From: an uncultured Eubacteriales bacterium
GTDB taxonomy: Bacteria; Bacillota; Clostridia; Christensenellales; CAG-138
Direction of reading: 5' to 3'
Assembly (NCBI GenBank): GCA_900549955.1
Contig: URQH01000013.1
Coordinates: forward strand, 1-46,037
DNA: 46,037 bases
The translations under genes and the position numbers were made by a program. The notes beneath the pieces were generated by a model that was not told the origin of the DNA, made no database searches, and was given only the letters and a program-made list of their open reading frames with translations. This document shows positions 9,798-17,634 of this stretch, piece after piece (position 1 is the first letter of the stretch; every line of letters starts with the position of its first letter).

Positions 9798-9826
9798 AGT
9801 ATAGCGGCGCGGCGCCAAAAAGGCAA
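9798..9826 (-). promoter_or_regulatory. Promoter of the HTH regulator
   Basis: On the minus strand TTGCCT (9821-9826) and TATACT (9798-9803) are 17 bp apart. The predicted start of transcription falls next to the ribosome site, so the leader would be very short. Confidence 0.5.
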
Positions 9827-9840
9827 CCGACCGCCGGTCG
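9817..9840 (-). terminator. Possible terminator of the nrd operon
   Basis: On the minus strand a CGACC-GGC-GGTCG hairpin (9828-9840) is followed after 6 nt by TTTTT. It lies 63 bp past the last nrd-linked gene and overlaps the promoter of the HTH gene. The stem is short. Confidence 0.35.
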
Positions 9841-9902
9841 ACTGGCCCGGCGGCCGGTATATTTGGGCGGCTCCTGCGCGTTCCCAAAATGGACGGGAGC
9901 CG

Positions 9903-10079
9903 TTACAGCAGCGTATATTGCAGCAGCTCATAGCGCAGGCGGCTGCCCTCGTCCGTCCCCTGCGGCAGCAGCGCCAGGGCGATGAACAGCTCCTCCGCCT
10001 CAGGCTGGTCCGTGCGGCGCAGGTAGGCGTATTCCCCGTCGATGCGCAACACGACATATTCCTTCGGTTCCCAGTTCAC
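9903..10079 (-). CDS. 58-aa conserved-looking protein coupled to nrdG
   Basis: A short gene whose GTG start (10079-10077) overlaps the nrdG TGA stop (10078-10076) in a GTGA tetranucleotide, so translation is coupled. It encodes 58 aa, from MNWEPKEYVVLRIDGEYAYL to ELLQYTLL, a compact beta-rich acidic product with no membrane segment or cysteine. The pattern (DGEYAYL ... LFIALALLPQG ... GSRLRYE) resembles small DUF3006-like proteins, but the match is only by eye. Position suggests a role with anaerobic ribonucleotide reductase or simply a co-expressed passenger. Confidence 0.65.
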   Translation of the reverse strand: MNWEPKEYVVLRIDGEYAYLRRTDQPEAEELFIALALLPQGTDEGSRLRYELLQYTLL

Positions 10080-10747
10080 AGCCCGCGCACCTCACACACG
10101 CCGATCGCCTGCCGCACCTTCTCCGCCGTCTCGCGCACATAGGAGGGCGGATGGGCGGGCAGGTCCTCGTCCTTGCGCGGCCGGTACTGCTGCAAAAAAT
10201 ACCGCTCCGTCCCGCGCACCAGCTCCGCCGCGCCGACGACGTCCTCCGCCGTCAGCTCCGGCGCGAACGTGGTACGAAATTCATGCGCCACGCCGCTGTT
10301 CTGCAGCAGATAGATGCTGCGGCGCACGGCGTCCAGATCGCAGCGCACGCGCGTCACCGCGTCGTATTTCTCCGGCGACGCCTTGATGTCCATGGCCACG
10401 TAGTCCACGAGGCCGCGCAACAGCAGCTGTTGCAGCACGGCCGGCTTCATGCCGTTCGTATCCAGCTTCACGAGGAAGCCCAGCGCCTTGACGCGCTCCA
10501 CAAACGGCACGATGTCCTGCTGCAGCGTCGGCTCGCCGCCCGACACGGTCACGGCCGGCAGCAGCCCCACGCGCTTTTCCAGATACGAGAGCACCTCCGC
10601 CTCCGGCACAAGCGGTACGCTGCCACGCAGGATCTGCTCGTTGTGGCAATAGGTGCAGTTCATGTTGCAGTGCGGCGTGAACACCACCGCGCACGGCTGG
10701 CCAGGATAGTCCAGAAACGACGTCTTGCGAAAGCCCGCGATCAGCAT
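10076..10747 (-). CDS. nrdG: Anaerobic ribonucleotide reductase activating radical-SAM protein
   Basis: Activase that uses S-adenosylmethionine and a 4Fe-4S cluster to install the glycyl radical on NrdD. The cluster motif CNMNCTYC (CX3CX2C) lies at about residues 28-35, and TVSGGEPTLQ is the SAM-binding GGE motif. At 223 aa it belongs to the longer NrdG form common in Clostridia and archaea. ATG 10747 is chosen because GAGAGAGGG lies upstream and the protein then begins MLIAGFRKTSFLDYPG, as expected. It follows nrdD after 138 bp that contain two hairpins. Confidence 0.92.
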   Translation of the reverse strand: MLIAGFRKTSFLDYPGQPCAVVFTPHCNMNCTYCHNEQILRGSVPLVPEAEVLSYLEKRVGLLPAVTVSGGEPTLQQDIVPFVERVKALGFLVKLDTNGMKPAVLQQLLLRGLVDYVAMDIKASPEKYDAVTRVRCDLDAVRRSIYLLQNSGVAHEFRTTFAPELTAEDVVGAAELVRGTERYFLQQYRPRKDEDLPAHPPSYVRETAEKVRQAIGVCEVRGL

Positions 10748-10798
10748 ATGCCCTCTCTCCCTCCGCCGGCCGTGCGCCCCGGGACGGGTCGCGGCCGT

Positions 10799-10840
10799 AA
10801 GACAAACGCGCACCCGCCGCCGCTGGCGGGCCGGTGCGCG
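10799..10840 (-). terminator. Terminator or attenuator between nrdD and nrdG
   Basis: On the minus strand an 8-bp outer stem (CGCGCACC/GGTGCGCG, 10807-10840) with further inner pairing is followed directly by TTTGTCTT. A second 9-bp hairpin at 10855-10876 lies just past the nrdD stop. Together they should reduce read-through into nrdG, fitting the lower need for the activase. Confidence 0.6.
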
Positions 10841-10885
10841 TCCTTTGCCCTGCTGCGCGCCGCCGCTGCGGCGCGCCCCCTGCGC

Positions 10886-12961
10886 TCAGATGACGAACTT
10901 CTGGCGCATCATGTACTCTTCCCGCTTGCCCGGGTTGTAGTTCTGCACCGGGCGCAGGTAGCCCACCACGCGGCTCCAGACCTCCGCCTCGCGCCCGCAC
11001 TCGGGGCAGGTGAAGTGCTCGCCGGCGATATAGCCGTGCTCGTGGCAGACCGAGAAGGTCGGCGTGATCGAGATATACGGCATCTTGTACTTCTCGAACA
11101 CCGTGCGGATCAGGTTCTTGCAGGTCTCGATGTCCTCGATCCGCTCGCCGATATACAGGTGCTGCACCGTGCCGCCGGTGTACAGCGACTGCAGCTCATC
11201 CTGCAAATCGCAGCACTCGAAGATGTCGTCGGTATAGGTGACCGGCAGCTGCGACGAGTTGGTGTACATCGGCTCGTCGATACCGGCCTGGATGATGTCC
11301 GGATAGCGCGCCTTGTCGAGCTTGGCCAGGCGATAGCTCGTGCCCTCGGCCGGCGTGGCCTCGAGGTTGTAGCTGTGGCCCGTCTCCTCCTGGAAGCGGA
11401 TCATCAGGTCGCGCAGGAAGTGCATGACCTCGAGCGCGAACGCAAGCCCCTCCGGGCTGCCGATGTCCTTGCCGAGGAAGTTCAGGCACGCCTCGTTCAT
11501 CCCGACCAGGCCGATGGTGTTGAAGTGGTTCGTCCAGTATTCGCCGGTGCGCGCCTTGACGTTACGCAGATAGAACGCCGAATACGGGTACAGCCCGCGG
11601 TCCGTCTGCTGCTCGATGATCTTGCGCTTGATCTCAAGGCTCGTCTTGCCGAGCGTGGCCAGGTGCGCCAACCGCTCAAAGAACTCCTCCTTCGTCTTGG
11701 ACAGGTAGCCGATGCGCGGCAGGTTGATCGTGTACACGCCGATCGAGCCGGTCATCGGGTTGGAGCCAAACAGGCCGCCGCCGCGCTTGCGCAGCTCGCG
11801 CTTGTCGAGGCGCAGCCGGCAGCACATGGACACCGCGTCCTCGGGCGACAGGTCGGAGTTGATATAGTTGGCAAAGTACGGGATGCCGTATTTGCACGTG
11901 ATGCGCATGAAGTCGTCCACGACCGGGCTGTCCCACTCGAAATCCTTCGTGATGTTGATCGTCGGGATCGGGAAGGTGAACACGCGGCCCTTGGCGTCGC
12001 CCTCGAGCATGACGGCGCAGAACGCCCGGTTGAACAGGTCCATCTCCTCCTGGAACTCGCCATAGGTGGCGTCCTTGTACTCGCCGCCGATGATGACCGG
12101 CTCGTCGCGCAGGGTCTTGGGCACCTTGATGTCGAACGTCAGGTTGGAGAACGGGCACTGGAAGCCCACGCGCGTCGGGACGTTGATGTTAAACACGAAC
12201 TCCTGCAGGCACTGGCGCACCTGGTCGAAGTCCATGTTGTCATAGCGGATGAACGGCGCGCAATACGTGTCGAACGAGCTCCAGGCCTGTGCGCCGGCCG
12301 TCTCGCCCTGCGTGGTGAACGTGGAGTTGACGATCTGGCCGAGGAACGAGCGCAGGTGCTTGGCAGGCTTGGACTCCACCTTGCCCTCCACGCCGCCAAA
12401 GCCCTCCGACAGCAGCTGGCGCAGATCCCAGCCCGCGCAGTACGGGCCAAAGAACCCGAGGTCGTGGATGTGTACATCGCCGCTCTCGTGCGCCTTGCAC
12501 ACGTCGATCGGATAGACCTCATAGAGCCAGTATTTCTTCGTGAACGCCTCGCGGACATAGTTGTTGAGCCCGTTCACGCTCTTTTGCATGTTGGAGTTTT
12601 CCTTGATCTGCCAGTCCTTGTCGTTGAGGTAATCCCCGAACATGTCGATCGTCGCGCCGATGAGCGCGTTGATCTCGCGCGTGCCGCGGCGCTTTTCGCG
12701 ATAGAGGATGTAGGCCTTCGCGGTGCGGGCGTGGCCCGCCTCGATGAGCACCTTTTCCACGATGTCCTGGATGCCCTCGACGTCGGGCGCCTTGTCGGTA
12801 TAGCGCAGCTCCGCCAGGCGGATGACTTCGTCCGTCAGGCGCGCAGACAGCGCCTCATCCGTGCCGTTGACCGCCTGCGCGGCCTTCCAGATGGCGTTTT
12901 GAATCTTCTTTTTATCGAACGGCTCGGTTCTTCCGTCGCGCTTGACGATCTCAGTAAACAT
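10886..12961 (-). CDS. nrdD: Anaerobic (class III) ribonucleoside-triphosphate reductase
   Basis: Oxygen-sensitive glycyl-radical enzyme that makes deoxynucleoside triphosphates. An ATP-cone regulatory domain is at the N-terminus (IVKRDGRTEPFDKKKI). The C-terminus has the zinc site CHEHG...CPEC and the glycyl-radical loop RVVGYLRP with Gly at about residue 667. The length of 691 aa is typical. Two in-frame ATGs exist; GGGGAGG abuts the first (12970) and is 9 nt from the second (12961), so I use the second. The loop has Val where many NrdD have Cys (RVCGY). The upstream region carries NrdR-type operators. Confidence 0.95.
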   Translation of the reverse strand: MFTEIVKRDGRTEPFDKKKIQNAIWKAAQAVNGTDEALSARLTDEVIRLAELRYTDKAPDVEGIQDIVEKVLIEAGHARTAKAYILYREKRRGTREINALIGATIDMFGDYLNDKDWQIKENSNMQKSVNGLNNYVREAFTKKYWLYEVYPIDVCKAHESGDVHIHDLGFFGPYCAGWDLRQLLSEGFGGVEGKVESKPAKHLRSFLGQIVNSTFTTQGETAGAQAWSSFDTYCAPFIRYDNMDFDQVRQCLQEFVFNINVPTRVGFQCPFSNLTFDIKVPKTLRDEPVIIGGEYKDATYGEFQEEMDLFNRAFCAVMLEGDAKGRVFTFPIPTINITKDFEWDSPVVDDFMRITCKYGIPYFANYINSDLSPEDAVSMCCRLRLDKRELRKRGGGLFGSNPMTGSIGVYTINLPRIGYLSKTKEEFFERLAHLATLGKTSLEIKRKIIEQQTDRGLYPYSAFYLRNVKARTGEYWTNHFNTIGLVGMNEACLNFLGKDIGSPEGLAFALEVMHFLRDLMIRFQEETGHSYNLEATPAEGTSYRLAKLDKARYPDIIQAGIDEPMYTNSSQLPVTYTDDIFECCDLQDELQSLYTGGTVQHLYIGERIEDIETCKNLIRTVFEKYKMPYISITPTFSVCHEHGYIAGEHFTCPECGREAEVWSRVVGYLRPVQNYNPGKREEYMMRQKFVI

Positions 12962-13014
12962 CCCTGTCATCCTCCCCTATCTATTGGCGCTTTCCACGCA
13001 TTGTGTGCTTTGAT

Positions 13015-13043
13015 AGTGTATCGCATACAAGATATTGTGTCAA
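13015..13043 (-). promoter_or_regulatory. Proximal nrdD promoter
   Basis: On the minus strand TTGACA (13038-13043) and TACACT (13015-13020) are 17 bp apart, about 54 bp before the nrdD start. A NrdR box fills the spacer. Confidence 0.65.
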
Positions 13044-13072
13044 TCTCGGAATTTGCATACCATATTTTGATA
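13025..13072 (-). promoter_or_regulatory. NrdR-box pair A (nrdD proximal)
   Basis: Two 16-bp sites start exactly 32 bp apart. The strong one (13025-13040) reads ACACAATATCTTGTAT on the minus strand, close to the NrdR consensus of ACACWATAT-type palindromes. The weaker partner (13057-13072) is ATACCATATTTTGATA on the plus strand. Three-helical-turn spacing is what paired NrdR boxes show, and the strong box sits between -35 and -10, so repression is expected. Confidence 0.7.
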
Positions 13073-13077
13073 AAATC

Positions 13078-13185
13078 GGTGGATATGCGGTGGATAAGCA
13101 GTGGAAAAAATTCCCTTGCAACTGGAAAAGTGTTGTAATTGGGGCGGTTTCCCACCTTTTTGCAACAGACCGGCCATGTGGATAA
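13078..13185. promoter_or_regulatory. DnaA-box-like array upstream of nrdD
   Basis: A perfect DnaA box, TGTGGATAA (TTATCCACA on the other strand), lies at 13177-13185. Three related repeats begin at 13078 (GGTGGATAT), 13089 (GGTGGATAA) and 13100 (AGTGGAAAA), each 11 bp apart and so on the same helix face. No dnaA or origin genes are nearby, so I read this as a transcriptional site rather than an origin. Confidence 0.45.
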
Positions 13186-13237
13186 GGCGGGTACATGCTG
13201 TATGGAATGAATGGTTATGAATTTTGTTAAAAAAGAG

Positions 13238-13267
13238 TTCATAATTTGTTCTCGCTTTGTACAACAA
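13238..13267 (-). promoter_or_regulatory. Possible distal nrdD promoter
   Basis: On the minus strand TTGTTG (13262-13267) and TATGAA (13238-13243) are 18 bp apart. NrdR-like box 13259-13274 covers its -35. Confidence 0.35.
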
Positions 13268-13306
13268 TTTGTAGCGTGAAACAAGTCGAAACACAATATC
13301 TTGTGG
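13259..13306 (-). promoter_or_regulatory. NrdR-box pair B (nrdD distal)
   Basis: Sites at 13259-13274 (GTACAACAATTTGTAG) and 13291-13306 (ACACAATATCTTGTGG) start 32 bp apart, the same spacing as pair A. The second shares 14 identical bases with the strong box of pair A, in inverted orientation. They lie about 235 bp upstream of pair A and just outside the serA terminator. Confidence 0.6.
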
Positions 13307-13314
13307 TTTTGTCC

Positions 13315-13369
13315 CCAACGCACCGAAAAAGCGCCCCCCTATCAGGGGGGCGCTTTTTCGGTGCGTTGG
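13315..13369. terminator. Bidirectional intrinsic terminator between serA and the nrd region
   Basis: A perfect 26-bp stem (13315-13340 with 13344-13369) has a 3-nt loop. Each strand shows a GC core (GCGCCCCCC) followed by TTTTT, so it works in both directions. It ends the serC-serA transcript and shields the nrd control region. Confidence 0.9.
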
Positions 13370-13386
13370 CTGCGCGATGCGCCGGA

Positions 13387-14301
13387 TTACAGCGAGAACG
13401 TTTCGGTCAGGATCTCCACGATCTCCGCGCCGATCCGCTTTTGCGCCTCCACGGTGGATGCGCCGATGTGCGGCGTTGCGGAAACCCGCGGATGGTTGAG
13501 CAGCGCCGCGTTTTTCGGCGGCTCCTCTGCAAACACGTCCAGCCCCGCGCCATATACCTTGCCGGACTCGAGCGCCGCCAGCAGCGCGTCTTCATCGACG
13601 TTGTTGCCGCGGGACGTGTTGATCAGGATCACGCCGTCTTTCATCTGCGCAATGGTGTCCGCATTGACGAGCGGCTGGCCCGGCAGCGACGGCACGTGCA
13701 GCGAAATGATATCCGACAGCGCGAGCAGTTCCTCGAGCTCCACATAGCGCATGGTTTCGCACTCCAGGCTCGGATTGCGATACACGTCATAAGCGAGCAC
13801 GCTCATGCCCAGCGCCTGGCAGCGGCGGCCCAGCGCCTGGCCGATACGGCCATAGCCCACAATGCCCACCGTGCGGCCCGTGATTTCAATGCCCTTGTAT
13901 GCTTTCTTCTCCCAGCCGCCCTCGCGCATGCTGTGCCCCGCCGCAGAGATATACCGCGCAACGGAGAACATGTGCCCGAGCGCCAGCTCTGCCACGGCAT
14001 CCGAACTGGCACAGGGCGTGTTGCGCACGATGAGGCCCTTCTCCTCGGCGTACTTCACGTCGATATTGTCCACGCCGACGCCGCCGCGGATGATGATGCG
14101 CAGGCGGCCGGCCTCGCACGCCGCGTCGATGTGCGGCACGCGCACCTTGGTCGCAGAGCGCACCACGAGCGCGTCAAACTCCTTCACGGCTTCCTTGAGC
14201 GCCTCCGGATCATAAAACCGGCAGACCACCTCACAGCCCTTCTGCTCCAGCGCGGCGATCGCGCCCTTCTCCATGCCGTCGGATGCCAAAATGCGGATCA
14301 T
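13387..14301 (-). CDS. serA: D-3-phosphoglycerate dehydrogenase, short form
   Basis: First step of serine synthesis: 3-phosphoglycerate to 3-phosphohydroxypyruvate with NAD. The dinucleotide loop is GYGRIG at residues 149-154, and the catalytic triad is Arg231, Glu260 and His278 (PHIGAST). At 304 aa it lacks the C-terminal ACT domain, so serine feedback through ACT is not expected. It starts 12 bp after serC stops, with AGGAGG before ATG 14301, so the two form an operon. The 2-hydroxyacid dehydrogenase family is broad; the serC neighbour settles the role. Confidence 0.93.
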   Translation of the reverse strand: MIRILASDGMEKGAIAALEQKGCEVVCRFYDPEALKEAVKEFDALVVRSATKVRVPHIDAACEAGRLRIIIRGGVGVDNIDVKYAEEKGLIVRNTPCASSDAVAELALGHMFSVARYISAAGHSMREGGWEKKAYKGIEITGRTVGIVGYGRIGQALGRRCQALGMSVLAYDVYRNPSLECETMRYVELEELLALSDIISLHVPSLPGQPLVNADTIAQMKDGVILINTSRGNNVDEDALLAALESGKVYGAGLDVFAEEPPKNAALLNHPRVSATPHIGASTVEAQKRIGAEIVEILTETFSL

Positions 14302-14313
14302 ATTGCCTCCTCC

Positions 14314-15405
14314 TTATGCGTGCTTGGCCTCATAGTCCTTCAAAAACGCGACCAGCGCCTCCACGCCCTCCTTGGGCATGGCGTTGTAGATCGAGGCGCG
14401 CAGGCCGCCGACACTCTTGTGCCCCTTGAGGTTGTCAAACCCGGCCGCCTTGCTCGCGGCGACGACCTCCGCATCCAGCTCCTTGCTGGCCGTGACGAAC
14501 GGCACGTTCATCAGCGAGCGGAACGGCTTTTCCACGGTGCCGTGGAACATGGCGCTGCCGTCGAGAAAATCGTACAGGATGGCGGCCTTTTCCCGGTTCC
14601 GCCGGTCCATTTCCGCCAGGCCGCCGATCGACTTCAGATATTTGAACACCTTGCCGCACACATAGATGCACCAGCAGTTGGGCGTGTTGTACATGGAGCC
14701 GTTGTCGGCGTGCGTGCTGAACTTGAGATACACGGGCGTCTTCGCGTCCACGTCCTCGCGGATCAGGTCCTCCCGGATGATGACGATCGCCATGCCGGCC
14801 GGGCCGATGTTCTTCTGCACGCCGCCATAGATCACGCCGTAGTCCGCCACGTTGCACGGCTTGGACAGGAACATGCTGGACTGGTCGGACACGAGCACCT
14901 TGCCCTTGGTATCCGGCAGCTGCTGATAGGTCGTGCCGTGAATCGTTTCGTTCTCACAGATATAGACGTAGTCCGCAGCCGGGTCCACCGGCAGGTCGCG
15001 CCCATCGGGAATGTAGCTGTAGTTGCGATCCTCGCTGGTGGCCAGCAGGTTGATCTTGCCGAATTTCTTCGCCTCGGCATAGGCCTTCTTCGACCAGGCG
15101 CCGGAAACGATGTAGTCCGCCACGCCGTTTGGCATCAGGTTCATCGGGATCATGGAAAACTGCAGCGTGGCGCCGCCCTGTACGAACAGCACCTTGTAAT
15201 TGTCCGGAATCCCCATGAGCGATCGCAGATCCGCCTCCGCCTCGTCGACGATGGTCTGGAACGCCTTTGAACGGTGCGACATCTCCATGACGCTCATGCC
15301 GCTGCCGCGGTAATTGAGCATCTCGTCCCGACATTCCTCCAGCACCTGCTGCGGCAGCATGGAGGGACCGGCAGAAAAATTGTACGTACGACCGTAATCC
15401 ATCAT
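14314..15405 (-). CDS. serC: Phosphoserine aminotransferase
   Basis: PLP enzyme that makes phosphoserine from 3-phosphohydroxypyruvate and glutamate. It begins with the family signature YNFSAGPS, and the PLP lysine is in YGGVQKNIGPAG. Two adjacent ATGs (15405 and 15402) follow GGAGG by 5 and 8 nt; the second has better spacing, and the difference is one residue (363 or 362 aa). The serC-serA pair lacks serB here, so the phosphatase is elsewhere. The 120 bp upstream hold two small hairpins (15429-15446 and 15475-15498) and no clear promoter. Confidence 0.95.
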   Translation of the reverse strand: MMDYGRTYNFSAGPSMLPQQVLEECRDEMLNYRGSGMSVMEMSHRSKAFQTIVDEAEADLRSLMGIPDNYKVLFVQGGATLQFSMIPMNLMPNGVADYIVSGAWSKKAYAEAKKFGKINLLATSEDRNYSYIPDGRDLPVDPAADYVYICENETIHGTTYQQLPDTKGKVLVSDQSSMFLSKPCNVADYGVIYGGVQKNIGPAGMAIVIIREDLIREDVDAKTPVYLKFSTHADNGSMYNTPNCWCIYVCGKVFKYLKSIGGLAEMDRRNREKAAILYDFLDGSAMFHGTVEKPFRSLMNVPFVTASKELDAEVVAASKAAGFDNLKGHKSVGGLRASIYNAMPKEGVEALVAFLKDYEAKHA

Positions 15406-15527
15406 ATGAACCTCCTTTTCAGCGCCCGGGAAGCCAGGTTCCCGTGGCATCATAGTCCGCTATTCCCATAGCCGGAAAGGGCGCGGGAACGCCCTTTCGC
15501 ACGCCGTATGGTTTGTGTGCCGTCCTG

Positions 15528-16520
15528 CTACCGCTCTTCTCGGAAATACGGCAGGCCCAGGCTCTCCGGCGGCTGATCCTCGCGGCGGCGGCGCAGCGAC
15601 ACCGCGATGAGCACGATGACCGTCGCGACGTAGGGGATCATCTTGAGCAGCTCCTTCACCGCAAAGTTCCCGCCCGTCGGCAACGACAGATACAGGATGT
15701 ACAGCCCGCCGAACAGGATGGACGAGGGGATGCTCACGTTCGGCCGCCAGATCGTGAAGATGACCAACGCGATAGCCAGCCAGCCGCGGTCGCCAAAGGC
15801 GTTGTTCGACCACACGCCGCTGGCGTAATCCATGATGTAGTAGAGCCCGCCAAGCCCCGCGATCATGCTGCCCACACAGGTGGCCACGTATTTATACCGG
15901 TTGACGTTGATGCCGGCCGCATCCGCCGTGGCCGGGCTCTCGCCCACGGCGCGCAGCTGCAGGCCCACGCGCGTGCGCTTGAGCACATAGGAACAGATGA
16001 GCGCGATGATGATCGCCACATAGGCGAGGAAGCCGTATGAGAGGAACAGCTGCCCGAACACGCCGCAGTCGGCGGCAAACGGCAGCGACTTGGAAAAGTA
16101 GATGCTCGTGCCGGACAGCGCGATGGACGGCACCTCGCTGCCGGTCAGCTTGATGAGCGAACCGCCGAAGAAGTTGCCCACGCCCACGCCAAACGTCGTC
16201 AGCGCAAGGCCCATGACGTTCTGGTTGGCGCGCAGCGTGACCGTCAAAAAGCAGTACAGCAGGCCCATGAGCAACGACCCCAGCAGTGAACACACGAGCG
16301 GGATGCCGATGGCCAGGAACGCCGTCATGTTCTCCGCGCCGACGCCGTGCTCATAGAAGAACGAGCCGATCACGCCGCAGATGGCGCCCACGTACATCAC
16401 GCCCGGGATGCCGAGGTTCAGGTTGCCGGATTTCTCCGTCAACGTCTCGCCCGTGCTGCCGAACAGCAGCGGGATACCCTGCATCACTGCACGCGGGAAA
16501 AATGTGATGAAATCAAACAT
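15528..16520 (-). CDS. nupQ: Nucleoside ABC transporter permease (BMP-type, NupQ-like)
   Basis: Integral membrane permease of the BPD_transp_2 family, 330 aa with about eight to ten helices, and the cytoplasmic EAA-like loop RTRVGLQLRAVGESPATADAAGI that contacts the ATPase. Its start overlaps the end of the partner permease by 8 bp, with the ribosome site GGAGGG inside that gene, so translation is coupled. With the lipoprotein and ATPase upstream it matches the NupNOPQ/BmpA-type systems that import purine and pyrimidine nucleosides. The substrate is inferred. Confidence 0.9.
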   Translation of the reverse strand: MFDFITFFPRAVMQGIPLLFGSTGETLTEKSGNLNLGIPGVMYVGAICGVIGSFFYEHGVGAENMTAFLAIGIPLVCSLLGSLLMGLLYCFLTVTLRANQNVMGLALTTFGVGVGNFFGGSLIKLTGSEVPSIALSGTSIYFSKSLPFAADCGVFGQLFLSYGFLAYVAIIIALICSYVLKRTRVGLQLRAVGESPATADAAGINVNRYKYVATCVGSMIAGLGGLYYIMDYASGVWSNNAFGDRGWLAIALVIFTIWRPNVSIPSSILFGGLYILYLSLPTGGNFAVKELLKMIPYVATVIVLIAVSLRRRREDQPPESLGLPYFREER

Positions 16521-17634
16521 GGGCGACGCCCTCCTTCTGCGCAGGCTTTGCGGCCCGGCGGAAATGGATTTGATAGTTGATGAAGAACTCGCTACCGATG
16601 ATGAAGAACAGGATCACGCCCGTCAGGATGTCGGCAAACGACTGGTTGAGGCCAAAATCCGTGGAGATCTCGCTCGCGCCGCGGCCGAGCAGCACGAGCA
16701 GGAAGCTCGTAAAGATCATGAAGATCGGGTTGAACTTGGCCAGCCACGAAACCATGACCGCCGTAAAGCCGCGTCCGTCGGCCAGCGTGGTCGTGAGCGT
16801 GTGCTCCGTGGAGCCCACGAGCAGCAGGCCCGCCACGCCGCAGATCGCGCCGGAGAGCAGCATCGTGCGCACGATGACGCGCTCCACGTTGATCCCCACA
16901 TAGCGCGCCGTGCGCTCGCTCTCGCCGACGACGGCAATCTCATAGCCGTGCTTGCTGTAGTTGAGGTAGATGTACAGCAGTACCGTGAGCACCGCGACGA
17001 CGACGATGCTGAGCAGATAGCGGTATTCGCCGATCTGCGGCAGCCAACCGACATGCGACGACTGGTTGATGATGCCGATCTTGCCGGCGCCCTTGGGCAC
17101 CTCCCACAGGATGACGAAGTAGGCCACCAGCTGTGTAGCGATGTAGTTCATCATCAGCGTGAACAGCGTTTCGTTCGTGTTCCAACGCGCCTTGAAAAAG
17201 CCGGGGATCGCCGCCCAGACCGCGCCCGCCGCGATGCTCGACACGATCATGCAGAGGATGACCGCCCAGTTGGGCAGCACATCCCGCAGGCAGATCATGC
17301 ACGCCGCGCACGCCAGCGCGCCCGCGAGCACCTGTCCCTCGGCGCCGATGTTCCAAAAGCGCATCTTGAACGCCGGCGTGACCGCAAGCGAGATGCACAG
17401 TAGCACCGCCAGGTTCTGGAACAGCACCCACGTCTTGCGCGCCGTGCCGAAGCCTCCGTCGAGGATGGCGGCATAGATGTCGATCGGGTTCTCACCGGTG
17501 AGCAGCGTGGTGATCAGCGCGCAAACGACCAGCGCCAGCACCAGCGCAATGCCGCGGATGCCCCAGGCCTTCTGCCAGGGCAGCGCCGCGCGCTTGGAAA
17601 TGTGGATCAGGGGCACGCGATTGGTGTTACTCAT
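16513..17634 (-). CDS. nupP: Nucleoside ABC transporter permease (BMP-type, NupP-like)
   Basis: Second permease of the system, 373 aa, with about ten predicted helices. The FWNIGAEGQVLAGA segment and the GYEIAVVGESERTARYVGI loop are typical of the NupP/YufP branch. GTG 17646 is part of the ribosome site, so I start at ATG 17634, 8 nt after GGAGGTGA. It overlaps the ATPase gene by 8 bp (17627-17634) and the next permease by 8 bp, a tightly coupled arrangement. Confidence 0.9.
   Translation of the reverse strand: MSNTNRVPLIHISKRAALPWQKAWGIRGIALVLALVVCALITTLLTGENPIDIYAAILDGGFGTARKTWVLFQNLAVLLCISLAVTPAFKMRFWNIGAEGQVLAGALACAACMICLRDVLPNWAVILCMIVSSIAAGAVWAAIPGFFKARWNTNETLFTLMMNYIATQLVAYFVILWEVPKGAGKIGIINQSSHVGWLPQIGEYRYLLSIVVVAVLTVLLYIYLNYSKHGYEIAVVGESERTARYVGINVERVIVRTMLLSGAICGVAGLLLVGSTEHTLTTTLADGRGFTAVMVSWLAKFNPIFMIFTSFLLVLLGRGASEISTDFGLNQSFADILTGVILFFIIGSEFFINYQIHFRRAAKPAQKEGVAHV

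Noticed and set aside
10151..13138. A 995-codon plus-strand frame across nrdG and nrdD
   Set aside because: It is antisense to two clear genes and crosses their hairpins and control region; the product has no recognisable domain.
13078..13185. Chromosomal or plasmid replication origin
   Set aside because: DnaA-like boxes occur, but there is no dnaA, dnaN, rep gene or AT-rich unwinding element, and the boxes sit within an nrd promoter region.
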